64,000 nucleotides of DNA from the NCBI RefSeq assembly GCF_000972705.2, contig NZ_LATL02000337.1:1-64000 (forward strand). Direction: 5' to 3'. Of this stretch, positions 1 to 7,968 are shown piece by piece. Below the pieces are notes generated by a model, which saw only the letters and a program-made list of their open reading frames with translations, was not told the DNA's origin and did no database searches. Numbering within the stretch: the first letter of the stretch is position 1; every line of letters starts with the position of its first letter. The DNA is from Limnoraphis robusta CS-951. GTDB taxonomy: Bacteria > Cyanobacteriota > Cyanobacteriia > Cyanobacteriales > Microcoleaceae. The translations under genes and the position numbers were made by a program.

Positions 1-518
1 GTTGAAAAACCCAGCATCTAATCGATGCAATGAACCTTGAAAACTTAAGGTACGGGGTTCTTGCCAGGAATGCTTTGGCCATATAAAACCTTAAAGCACC
101 AAGTACAGAGAATCAAGCATTTTTTTCTCAAGTACGGTAGGGCATACCGAAACTATCTCTGAAATGAGATGAACGACTGGGGAGACTCACCCCTCTGGAG
201 TTGATTGGGAAACCAGTTGGCTTTAAGGGTTGTCAATGAATCAGTAATCCAAAGCCGTGAGGCTTGGAGAATCCCCTTTCTTTAGAAATGGGGAGTATGT
301 CAATCAATGACAAGAGCAACAAAGGTCTTTTCAACAAGCACCCCAACCCCCTCGATCAATCTATTGCTTGTGGCTATACCCCGGTTTTTGACTTTTGACC
401 CCCTCTTTTGACCTTCTGAAGCTGAGACTTCCTACAGGCAAGAATTTCTCAGACAGATGGTAGTCCGCTAAGTTATAGTGGAGTTAATCTGGCAACCTAG
501 ATCCGGGTTCTGGTTTCT
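1..518. mobile_element. IS200/IS605-type right-end / omegaRNA-like remnant and upstream region of the kinase gene
   Basis: No open gene is seen here. Positions 251-306 carry two adjacent hairpins: AAGCC/GGCTT at about 252-265, then a CCCCTTT/AAATGGGG stem at about 272-293, followed by GAGTATGTCAAT. From memory this arrangement resembles the 3' (right) ends of cyanobacterial tnpB elements, where the transcript supplies the omegaRNA. No tnpB frame remains in the visible part; a very weak remnant may lie at 1-84. The right end would be near 300-306. The rest, 310-518, is the kinase upstream region. A TATAGT at 474-479 is a possible -10 box without a convincing -35. Confidence 0.45.
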
Positions 519-2567
519 GTGAGTTATTGCCTTAATCCCAACTGTCCAAGTCCGACTGATCCGTCGAATGCTAATCGACGTGTTTGTTGTCAGTGCGGTT
601 CAGATTTGTTACTCCAAGGTCGGTATCGTGTTAGCAGACAGCTAGGTGGTGGTGGATTTGGTAAAACCTTTGAAATTACCGATGACCATACACGTACTGA
701 GAAAGTTTTAAAAGTTTTGCTCAAAGAGCATCCAAAGGCTGTGGCTTTATTTAAGCAAGAAGCCAAAGTTTTGAGCCAGCTTAGACATCCCGGTATTCCG
801 ATGGTTGAAAAGGATGGTTATTTTACCTTTATGCCAAAAGGAGGCAAAGAACCGATTCATTGTCTGGTGATGGAAAAAATAGAAGGCTCTAATTTGCAAG
901 ACTGGATGAAAGGTCGCAAGAAAGAGCCGATTTCTCAAGAACAAGCGATTGAATGGTTAAAACAGCTTGCAGAAATTTTAGATAAAGTTCATAGCTTAAA
1001 CTATTTCCATCGGGATATTAAACCGCAGAATATTATGCGAAAACCTGATGGGCAATTAGTCTTAATTGACTTTGGTACAGCTCGGGAAGTTACAGATACT
1101 TTTATTGCCAAGGTGGAGGGAGGACAAAACGTTACAGGTATTGTTTCTCCAGGCTATACTCCACCTGAACAAACCAACGGGAAAGCCGTTCCTCAGTCTG
1201 ATTTTTTTGCTTTAGGACGAACGTTTATTTATCTTTTAACAGGTAAACCGCCAACAGCTTATCCAGAAAACCCTAGAACAGGAAAATTACTCTGGCGAAA
1301 AGGGGCCCCGAATATTTCTCAACAATTAGCAGATGTTTTGGATTATTTGATGGCACCGTTTCCGGGAAATCGGCCTCAAAGTCCTCAAATGGTTTTGAAG
1401 TGTCTCAAAGAAATCGATCTGACTCAACAAAAAGAATCGAAACCTGAACCCCCGAAACCGAAACCTGAGCCGCCACCTAAGCCCGTTCCTCAGAAAAAAC
1501 AGAGAACAACAAAAATATCGGTTCCTTTATCCCGTCCTTTTCAATTTAATTTTCCGTTTAAGTTCCTCTGGATGATGGGAACTGTTTTGTTAATTGGAGG
1601 AGTGTTGTACACTCAAATTGACGGTTATTTACGCTACGGATTCATTCCGGCTAATCCGATTTTGATTCTTAAAAGTATACCGAGCAGTTTGTGGCTACAG
1701 GGATACAAAAGTGCTGTCGGTCAAGTTTATACTGTGGTGATTAGTCCAGACGGTCAAACACTCGTGGCGGGAAGTTTTGGAAATATAACGATTTGGAATT
1801 TAAAAACGGGGGAATTGCGGCATACAATTGCCGCCCATTCAAGTTGGGTTAAAACTCTGGCAATTAGTCCTGATGGTGAAACTTTAGCGAGTGGAAGTAA
1901 CGACAAAACCATTCGGATGTGGGATCTCAAACAAGGAATTCGCCTGCGGACGATTGAAGGTCATACAGCCAGCGTCAATGCCCTCGAATTTAGCCCAGAT
2001 GGTCGTACTCTCGCCAGTGGAAGTGATGATCAGACCATTCGGTTGTGGGATCTCAACACAGGGGTACGGATATTAACGATCTCAGCTCATGATGGCCCGG
2101 TCAATACGATTGCCTTCAGTCCAGATGGTCAAACCTTAGCCAGTGGAGGCACGGACAGAACCATTAAACTGTGGACTTTGACTCAAGGGACTCGAAAATT
2201 AACGATTTCTGGTCATGCAGGGGCAATCAATACGATTGCTTATACGACCGATGGTCAAAGTTTAGGGAGTGTCAGTGATGATGGTACAACCCGCTTGTGG
2301 AATCCGAATACGGGTGATCAAGAACGGTTGTTTTCCGGTGATGGGGGTGCAGTGAAATCGATGGTGATTAGTCCAGATGGTCAGACTTTAATGAGTGGTA
2401 GCGATCGGATTATGATTTGGGATCTAAAAACGGGAAAACCGATTGCGACGCTCTGGGGTCATGCACAAACGGTTAATGCTTTGGCTTTAAGTCCTAATGG
2501 TGAAGTTTTAGTGAGTGGCAGTGAAGATAAAACGATTAAGATTTGGCAAGTTCCAGTTAACAACTAA
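519..2567 (+). CDS. Serine/threonine protein kinase with C-terminal WD40 propeller
   Basis: Membrane-anchored Hanks-type protein kinase, 682 residues, GTG start. A Cys-rich knuckle (C4, C9, C23, C24, C26) opens the protein, as is usual in this cyanobacterial family. The kinase domain spans about 35-300, with the glycine loop GGGGFGKT at 43-50, catalytic HRDIKPQN at 164-171, DFG at 184-186 and PPEQ in the activation segment, so it should be active. A Pro/Lys-rich linker (about 305-330) leads to one membrane span (about 347-366). Seven WD40 repeats follow (about 400-682), each ending in a W-D/N-L type strand, enough for one closed seven-bladed propeller. The topology suggests a cytoplasmic kinase with the propeller across the membrane. 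The substrate is unknown. It stands alone, with no operon partner. Confidence 0.93.
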   Translation: MSYCLNPNCPSPTDPSNANRRVCCQCGSDLLLQGRYRVSRQLGGGGFGKTFEITDDHTRTEKVLKVLLKEHPKAVALFKQEAKVLSQLRHPGIPMVEKDGYFTFMPKGGKEPIHCLVMEKIEGSNLQDWMKGRKKEPISQEQAIEWLKQLAEILDKVHSLNYFHRDIKPQNIMRKPDGQLVLIDFGTAREVTDTFIAKVEGGQNVTGIVSPGYTPPEQTNGKAVPQSDFFALGRTFIYLLTGKPPTAYPENPRTGKLLWRKGAPNISQQLADVLDYLMAPFPGNRPQSPQMVLKCLKEIDLTQQKESKPEPPKPKPEPPPKPVPQKKQRTTKISVPLSRPFQFNFPFKFLWMMGTVLLIGGVLYTQIDGYLRYGFIPANPILILKSIPSSLWLQGYKSAVGQVYTVVISPDGQTLVAGSFGNITIWNLKTGELRHTIAAHSSWVKTLAISPDGETLASGSNDKTIRMWDLKQGIRLRTIEGHTASVNALEFSPDGRTLASGSDDQTIRLWDLNTGVRILTISAHDGPVNTIAFSPDGQTLASGGTDRTIKLWTLTQGTRKLTISGHAGAINTIAYTTDGQSLGSVSDDGTTRLWNPNTGDQERLFSGDGGAVKSMVISPDGQTLMSGSDRIMIWDLKTGKPIATLWGHAQTVNALALSPNGEVLVSGSEDKTIKIWQVPVNN

Positions 2568-2600
2568 ATGGAACTCCACCTGCTTTTGAAAGTCTGACTA

Positions 2601-2636
2601 TAGCGCTTCGCGCTAGGGAACAGGGAACAGGGAACA
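2601..2636. repeat. Short palindrome plus GGGAACA heptamer repeat
   Basis: A perfect TAGCGC-TTC-GCGCTA palindrome (2601-2615) is followed by three GGGAACA heptamers (2616-2636). The same heptamer occurs near 35.63-35.69 kb and, reversed, at 36.08-36.11 kb. This is the STRR type of cyanobacterial heptanucleotide repeat. Confidence 0.7.
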
Positions 2637-2719
2637 CCGGATCAGTAGACGGTGAAGGGGTTTTAGGATTTAGAAATGTCCTAATGTATTCGCTTACTGC
2701 TATATTTGTCTTAATTTTT

Positions 2720-2767
2720 GATAAAAAAAGAGGGGAAGTTAGGCGAATAATTCTCCTATTTCCCCTC
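2720..2767 (-). terminator. Rho-independent terminator of the porin gene
   Basis: Read on the minus strand, a GAGGGGAA/TTCCCCTC stem (arms at about 2760-2767 and 2730-2737) is followed directly by a run of seven T. It lies about 70 bases past the porin stop codon and is the better of two hairpins there. Confidence 0.7.
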
Positions 2768-2787
2768 AATTTAAACTTTTATAATTA

Positions 2788-2824
2788 AGCCTCACCCCAA
2801 CGCTAAACGGGTTTGAGTGAGGCT
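2788..2824 (-). terminator. First hairpin after the porin gene
   Basis: AGCCTCAC (2788-2795) pairs perfectly with GTGAGGCT (2817-2824), 14 bases beyond the porin stop. On the minus strand it is followed by an AT-rich but not purely T tract, so it could be a weak terminator or an mRNA 3'-end stabiliser in tandem with the hairpin at 2720-2767. Confidence 0.5.
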
Positions 2825-2837
2825 AGGCATTCTCTAT

Positions 2838-4772
2838 TTAGAATCGGAATTGAGTCCGGAATGTTGTCACGACCATCGTGTCGTTCTCATCCGTATGTTC
2901 GGGGTCTGTGACAATGTAAACACCAGGAATCAGAGCAACGTAGTCATTGACCTGATAGCGATAAAACGCTTCGATGTGAATTCCTGTTTTATCTTCTTCC
3001 AAACGCTCAAGGGTGTGATAAACCACTTTAGGCTGCATACCCACGATGATACCGCCTAAACTGCCTTCTCGGAATAAGTCAGGAAAGGCTAGGGTGATGG
3101 CGAAGTTCAGGATAGTCGCATCAAGGTCATCACCGTCGCCGCTACTCGCCTTGTCATCAGCCCAAGCCACACCCAACCAACCGCCTAACTCAAACTTATC
3201 TGCGATTCTCCAGTTGGTCTGGAAGCCTAAGTTGTCGGTTGTTGTGGCGGTATCTCCAAACGGACGGTTGGCGAGGAAACTTCCGGTTCCCCCACTAACG
3301 TTTACGTCATCTTCGCGGAAATAGCGGCGGTTGTAATCGATAGCGATCGCTAAATTATCCAAGGGTTCGTAGACGAATTGCAGGAAAGCCGAGTGACCGC
3401 CATTAAATAAACCTCGACCTTCAGACGGATCTGGTGAATCCCCATCATTGGCGAGATAACCCAAGTTCAGCCGCATTCTTTCATTAAGCTGATACTTGAG
3501 GGCCGCACCTGTACCTTCATTTCCCCGGAAGGTCGTGGGGTTATAGCGTCCAAAGCGGGAAGCCGCACCTGCACCTGTACTCTGGAAGGGGCTAAGAGGA
3601 TCTTGAACGTCGTCTAAGTCCAAACTCTTCGCACCGAAGTAAACTTGACCTTTACCGTTCATAATCGGGAAGCGATAGTAGAGGTCATCGAGGATAAAGT
3701 CCCCATCTCCGCCATCCGTACCCAAACGGCTCATCAGCGTATTGGTTAAGTTTTCGCGGCTCAAGTTGGGAATGTCTCTGGCTTCCAAACGAGTTCGCAG
3801 TAAATCTTCCCCAGTGAAGCTGGTATCAAAGTTTAAACGCGCCCGATAACCGAAATAGCTTTGAGTCGGGTCTTCTTCTTCATCAACGTTCGGGCCACCT
3901 GCAACGGTATATTCAGAGCGATCGCCGAAGGTATCACCAATGAAGAAGATCACTTCCCCTCTCAACTTGGTCGTTGTGGAGAACTGATTGGCTTCCAATT
4001 CAGCCGTGCGTGCTTCTAAAGCTAACACCCGACCGCGTAAAGCTGCCAATTCCGCCGCAAATTCTTCTTGTAAGCGTTGCAAAACGGCTAAATCTTCTCG
4101 AGTGACCAAATTCGCAGTAGAGGCCGCAATCAACTCGTTAACCCGTTCTAAACAAGCGTTTAAACCAGCCGCAAACTCGTAACGAGTCATCGCCCGGTTT
4201 CCTTTATAGGTTCCATCGGGATAACCCGCAATACAACCGTAACGCTCAACTAAAGATTGCAGGGCTTGGAACGCCCAGTCTGTTGGTTGTACGTCTGAAA
4301 GCTGGGAAACCGATGTCACCTGATCCATGACATCTGTTTCTTGGCTGTAGAGTTCCATCTGTTCGATCTCTGAGATCCCCACTTGAGAACTCGCTGCTGG
4401 GTCTGCGGTTTCAACTTGAGCCAGTTCCAACTCAGCCGTTTCCGGGGTGGAAAGCGCTTCTGAAGTTGCGGTCTGAGCTGGAGCCTCACCCTGATCGCTT
4501 TCTGTGGCCGTGGCAACCTCAAGATTTTCAGATGCGTTTGCGTGATAGTCTAAGGATTGAATATCAGAAACGCTGAGTTCCTGAGTCGATAATTCTGAAT
4601 GCTCTGTTTGCTGCCACTCCACTGAATGAATCGCTTCATTCCCTAAGTCAGAGGGTGAACCGAGCCTCATAGATGAGGTTTCGGTGGCTAGGGCGGCATT
4701 AGTTAAGACAAGGGCAGCACCCAGAATACCTGGACTCTGCTTAAGAGTGTTCCATAGAATTTTGTTCATCAT
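2838..4772 (-). CDS. SLH-domain OprB-type porin (cyanobacterial iron uptake porin)
   Basis: Outer-membrane beta-barrel porin of the cyanobacterial SLH-OprB family, whose members pass inorganic ions including iron. About 644 residues from the ATG at 4772; a GTG at 4784 would add four. An N-terminal signal peptide (hydrophobic stretch ending ALA) is followed by an acidic Ala/Glu/Gln-rich linker, one SLH domain (about 160-215, including GYPDGTY and MTRYEFA) for peptidoglycan anchoring, a short coiled coil (about 225-260), and a C-terminal barrel of about 380 residues ending in FRTQFRF, a typical terminal aromatic strand. It is monocistronic, with its own promoter-like sequence and tandem terminators. 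The iron role is family knowledge, not shown by the sequence. Confidence 0.9.
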   Translation of the reverse strand: MMNKILWNTLKQSPGILGAALVLTNAALATETSSMRLGSPSDLGNEAIHSVEWQQTEHSELSTQELSVSDIQSLDYHANASENLEVATATESDQGEAPAQTATSEALSTPETAELELAQVETADPAASSQVGISEIEQMELYSQETDVMDQVTSVSQLSDVQPTDWAFQALQSLVERYGCIAGYPDGTYKGNRAMTRYEFAAGLNACLERVNELIAASTANLVTREDLAVLQRLQEEFAAELAALRGRVLALEARTAELEANQFSTTTKLRGEVIFFIGDTFGDRSEYTVAGGPNVDEEEDPTQSYFGYRARLNFDTSFTGEDLLRTRLEARDIPNLSRENLTNTLMSRLGTDGGDGDFILDDLYYRFPIMNGKGQVYFGAKSLDLDDVQDPLSPFQSTGAGAASRFGRYNPTTFRGNEGTGAALKYQLNERMRLNLGYLANDGDSPDPSEGRGLFNGGHSAFLQFVYEPLDNLAIAIDYNRRYFREDDVNVSGGTGSFLANRPFGDTATTTDNLGFQTNWRIADKFELGGWLGVAWADDKASSGDGDDLDATILNFAITLAFPDLFREGSLGGIIVGMQPKVVYHTLERLEEDKTGIHIEAFYRYQVNDYVALIPGVYIVTDPEHTDENDTMVVTTFRTQFRF

Positions 4773-4844
4773 CTCAAATCTCACACCGACTTAAAATACC
4801 AAAAGCAAGGGAGTCCCCAGCTCAGTTGAACCAATAGTATCACA

Positions 4845-4872
4845 ATCTTAACAGGAGTTTTCTGACAGTCAA
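4845..4872 (-). promoter_or_regulatory. Candidate promoter of the porin gene
   Basis: On the minus strand TTGACT (4872-4867) and TAAGAT (4850-4845) are separated by 16 bases and sit about 75 bases upstream of the porin start codon. This is a sigma70-like match only. No Fur box was recognised. Confidence 0.4.
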
Positions 4873-4949
4873 GCGGGTCTAACAGTGGCAGTTACTTCTG
4901 TGTGTTTAATCTCATTGGTTCATTTTGAGTCTGAGTTCCCCCATTCATC

Positions 4950-5543
4950 CTACACAATTTGTTTGGAATTGAGGCGACGAATTGCGACAACCCCAGGTAA
5001 AGGTGGACTGTTTGCTGTTTTACTCGGCCAGTTTGAACCAATTGGAACGAGCCGAGTTTGCATAAACTCCTGAGCGTCTGTGGTTCGCATCGCAAACTGA
5101 CGCTCTTGTGAAGCCATGTTTTGACGAATTCCGTTGGCTTCTCCAGGGTGTTGGGCTGCGATAAACAAGGTCTGTTGATCCGGACTCAAACATGGCCCGG
5201 TCATCTCACATTCCATCGGCCCAATCGCAAATAGATAGGCATTTCCCGCATTCTCCCCCGAGGTGGGTAAAAACCAAACCGAATTATTGCCATACACCCC
5301 TAATAAATCTGTTTGACTCAGAGGTTGACCTTTTTCATCAACTCGACTGGAGGGTACGGGTTGATTCTGTTTACTGGTAGACATATCTGTGACCATCCAG
5401 ACATTTCCCTTCCCATCAAATAGGAGGTTATCGGGGTTGGCAAAACCGGAACCTCCATCGGCGACTTCCCCCCCCGTAGCAAACATCTGCCAACTAAAGG
5501 TCATCGCATCAGGTTGATTGTCTTGTTCACTCAAGCGCATAAT
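4950..5543 (-). CDS. phoX: Alkaline phosphatase PhoX, exon 2 (C-terminal part after the group II intron)
   Basis: C-terminal 197 codons of the PhoX (DUF839) phosphatase. The reading frame resumes with ATT at 5543-5541 and ATG-CGC after that, which joins the last exon 1 codon (TGG, 7971-7969) to give continuous YEYGW-IMRLSE, the expected sequence for this family. Motifs typical of the C-terminal half follow: FATGG, FANPDNL, WMVTDMS, and GPCLSPDQQTLF with AAQHPGE. The segment has no start signal of its own, so it should be expressed only from spliced RNA. Joined with exon 1 the protein is about 747 residues, a normal PhoX length. Confidence 0.9.
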   Translation of the reverse strand: MMRLSEQDNQPDAMTFSWQMFATGGEVADGGSGFANPDNLLFDGKGNVWMVTDMSTSKQNQPVPSSRVDEKGQPLSQTDLLGVYGNNSVWFLPTSGENAGNAYLFAIGPMECEMTGPCLSPDQQTLFIAAQHPGEANGIRQNMASQERQFAMRTTDAQEFMQTRLVPIGSNWPSKTANSPPLPGVVAIRRLNSKQIV

Positions 5544-5549
5544 ATTAAA

Positions 5550-7364
5550 CTAAGCAAGAAAGTCACCTTTCCTACTCGTCTTCAGAACCGGACGTGAGAC
5601 TTTCACCTCATCCGGCTCCTCAATGACTTGGCTCTTGTCACGAGTACCTCTTAAACTTCCGTCGAAACGGGTCTTTTCATCGTGGCAATGTCTATGTAAT
5701 AGTTGCAGATTTTTATACTCATCCTTTCCGCCTTTCGACTTAGGAATGATATGGTCTACTTCCATCACATCATCCTCTCGGAAGTGTAAATTACAGTGAG
5801 CGCATATCCCTTTTTGTACCCTCAAAAGCCTTGCAACTTTTGTTGGCATTTCTGGATTTTTGCCCATTCGAGAACTCCAGTATATTAGATTACCGTCGTA
5901 GGGTGAAGCATCGCTTTTTACTTTCACATGGCGAACGATTGGTGTCGCATTATGTTTAAGTAATTGAGCCGTAATTTCTCCATCTTTTATGGAACAAAAG
6001 ACCCAATTGGCGTTACCTACTCTGTGCCAATATTTATTGGCTACCCATTTTTTCCCTTTGTTGGAGTGACGACGGTTCGCCCAAGATTCTAGCTTTTGGT
6101 ACATGAGGTGATCTAATTGTGAGTAAGCTTCTTTACTTACTTGTGACGCATAATAATTACTCCATCCTCGGATAATTGGGTTTAGATGTCTTATTAGTGC
6201 ATCCTGACTGACCGATTTGTGAGAGTCTATTACTTTTGCGATTTGGTCGTAATGTACCTTTATGCTTTTCTTGCTTGGGGTGATGATGGTCTTAAAGCCT
6301 TGCTTCGAGTGATATTTTCCTACGTTAAACTGTCGGATGTTGAAACCGAGAAAATTAAACCCCGGTTCTTCTTGCCCGTAATTGTTTAGCGTGTGGGCTA
6401 ACCTCGTTTTACTTGGCTTTAGTTCCAAACCCATGTCTTTTAACCACTCAGAGATTATCTCTTTACATCTTTGGACGGCATTTATGTCTTCGTGGAGAAT
6501 CACGAAGTCATCAGCGTACCGGATGAGGGTCAATGATTGCACCTTCATTTGCCAACTTTTTTGACAGCCCTTATCATTTTTCATGTCAAGGGTTTTGGCA
6601 AACTCTTTTATCCGATATTCCATACCGTGAAGGGCAATGTTAGCCAGTAACGGAGAAATGACCCCGCCCTGTGGCGTACCCTCAGATGTAGGGAACAACT
6701 CTATCCCATCCATGACACCCGATTTTAACCAGGCTCGAACCTGTCTTCGTAGGGTTGGATAAGTATTTAATTTTGATAAGAGTCGTTTGTGGTCAATACA
6801 GTCGAAGCATTTTGCAATATCAGCATCTAGCACATATTTGGGCTTTCTGTTAATTGCTGTATGTATTGCTACGATTGCATCTTGACATGATCGGCCTGGT
6901 CTGAACCCGTATGAGTTAGGCTCAAATTTCGCTTCCCATTCTGGCTCTAAAGCCATTTTGACAAGCGATTGCAATGCGCGGTCATACATGGTAGGTATTC
7001 CCAAAGGTCGCTTCTCATTCTTCCCCGGTTTATCTATCCAGACTCTCCGGGTCGGGCTGACCTTTGAACCCAGTTTGAGTTTTCCAGTCAGGGCTATTCT
7101 TTGCTTTGGGGTCAGCGATTTAACGCCATCCACACCAGCAGTTTTTGCCCCCTGGTTATCCTGGGTAACTCTACGCACCGCTAAACATCTTGCAGACCAA
7201 GACCTCATCAGCGTTTTTTGGAGTCGGCGAACTGCTTTTACATCACCACGATTAGAGGCTTGATAGATACGTTTTTGGAGCTTATAAACGCGCTTTTCTA
7301 GCTTGCGCCAGTTAATCGCATTCCATTCCACCCTAGTGTCATTAATTGAACTGGTTTTAGACAT
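5550..7364 (-). CDS. ltrA: Group II intron-encoded reverse transcriptase/maturase with HNH endonuclease
   Basis: 604-residue intron-encoded protein needed for splicing (maturase) and retrohoming. Reverse transcriptase core about 60-350: LGIPTMYDRALQ (121-132), SYGFRPGRSC (151-160), the D180/D182 metal-binding region, GTPQGGVISPLL (229-240) and the catalytic YADD at 283-286. Maturase domain X follows (about 360-450, including IRGWSNYY). A C-terminal HNH nuclease occupies about 515-565, with two CxxC pairs (C521/C524 and C560), DH at 537-538 and a downstream His. All catalytic residues visible are intact. The last about 25 codons run through intron domain V: the residues EEPDEVKVSRPVL are the translation of the ribozyme active-site hairpin. 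Confidence 0.95.
   Translation of the reverse strand: MSKTSSINDTRVEWNAINWRKLEKRVYKLQKRIYQASNRGDVKAVRRLQKTLMRSWSARCLAVRRVTQDNQGAKTAGVDGVKSLTPKQRIALTGKLKLGSKVSPTRRVWIDKPGKNEKRPLGIPTMYDRALQSLVKMALEPEWEAKFEPNSYGFRPGRSCQDAIVAIHTAINRKPKYVLDADIAKCFDCIDHKRLLSKLNTYPTLRRQVRAWLKSGVMDGIELFPTSEGTPQGGVISPLLANIALHGMEYRIKEFAKTLDMKNDKGCQKSWQMKVQSLTLIRYADDFVILHEDINAVQRCKEIISEWLKDMGLELKPSKTRLAHTLNNYGQEEPGFNFLGFNIRQFNVGKYHSKQGFKTIITPSKKSIKVHYDQIAKVIDSHKSVSQDALIRHLNPIIRGWSNYYASQVSKEAYSQLDHLMYQKLESWANRRHSNKGKKWVANKYWHRVGNANWVFCSIKDGEITAQLLKHNATPIVRHVKVKSDASPYDGNLIYWSSRMGKNPEMPTKVARLLRVQKGICAHCNLHFREDDVMEVDHIIPKSKGGKDEYKNLQLLHRHCHDEKTRFDGSLRGTRDKSQVIEEPDEVKVSRPVLKTSRKGDFLA
5584..5618 (-). ncRNA. Group II intron domain V
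   Basis: A 35-base hairpin read on the minus strand: GAGCCGGA pairs with TCCGGTTCT, enclosing GAGGTGAAAGTCTC. This matches the strongly conserved catalytic domain V of bacterial group II introns, including the AGC triad near its 5' side. It overlaps the final codons of the intron protein. Confidence 0.9.
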
Positions 7365-7968
7365 TTGTACTCCTACTTAAGTCTCTATCTTCCAATTCAT
7401 CGGATGTACGTCAGCTTATCTAGAAAATTACTTCTAGCATTTGCTTTTTACATCATCTTTCCTACTAGCAGCATACGGGAACGCACCTACTTGTAAATCG
7501 ACCTTACAAGAGCATACTAGAGGTTACTTCGTTCCAAGTGTTCATATTTTATGTACCTTTAGAGTGATGCTTATACGCCGGGTTTATGGGAAGTGCTTGT
7601 TGGTCGCGGCTGGATTGCCAACTCCCTATCCTTTACCTTTTGGTTCCAGCTTATCAGCCTTATTTAGCTGGTTCGAGCTATCGACGTTTTAAACACATCT
7701 TTACTTTCGTTACTCATGGGTACTTTGCTCAGAGGGATTCCAGTTTTAGGCTACCAGTTACCTCCTTTTCATCCCGCTTTTCGGATTGATGGCTAGTCGC
7801 TACCGAAGGGATGATGCTGTCACCACTGCACCTGTGGGGCAGGACTGGGTAACAATCCTAATGATGTTACTTACACCTGCATAAACACTTAGTTGTCAAG
7901 GATTAACATCCTTGCTGGTAGTCCCCCTAACACATTAGATGTGTTGGTTTATACCAAACGAATCACAC

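Larger units (their letters stand above)
5544..7968 (-). mobile_element. Complete group II intron inserted in phoX
   Basis: The 2425-base element begins GTGTG at 7968 (group II 5' consensus GUGYG) and ends in AAT at 5544 (AY consensus). Domain V is clear at 5618-5584, with the AGCCGGA/TCCGGTTCT stem and the GGTGAAAGTC core. Domain VI follows at about 5583-5546. About 600 bases of structured domain I-III lie between 7968 and the intron protein gene. The element is in the same orientation as phoX and its removal exactly restores the phoX frame (W then I), so it appears splicing-competent. Intact ends plus an intact intron protein suggest recent insertion. Confidence 0.92.

Noticed and set aside
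2817..3324. Plus-strand frames opposite the porin gene
   Set aside because: Shadows of the minus-strand coding sequence; composition follows the porin codons.
7441..7692. Plus-strand open frame of 83 codons
   Set aside because: It lies antisense to intron domains I-III, has no ribosome binding site and no recognisable product.
5550..7968. phoX as a pseudogene broken by a stop codon
   Set aside because: Group II intron ends and domain V are present, and removal of the intron restores the frame exactly.
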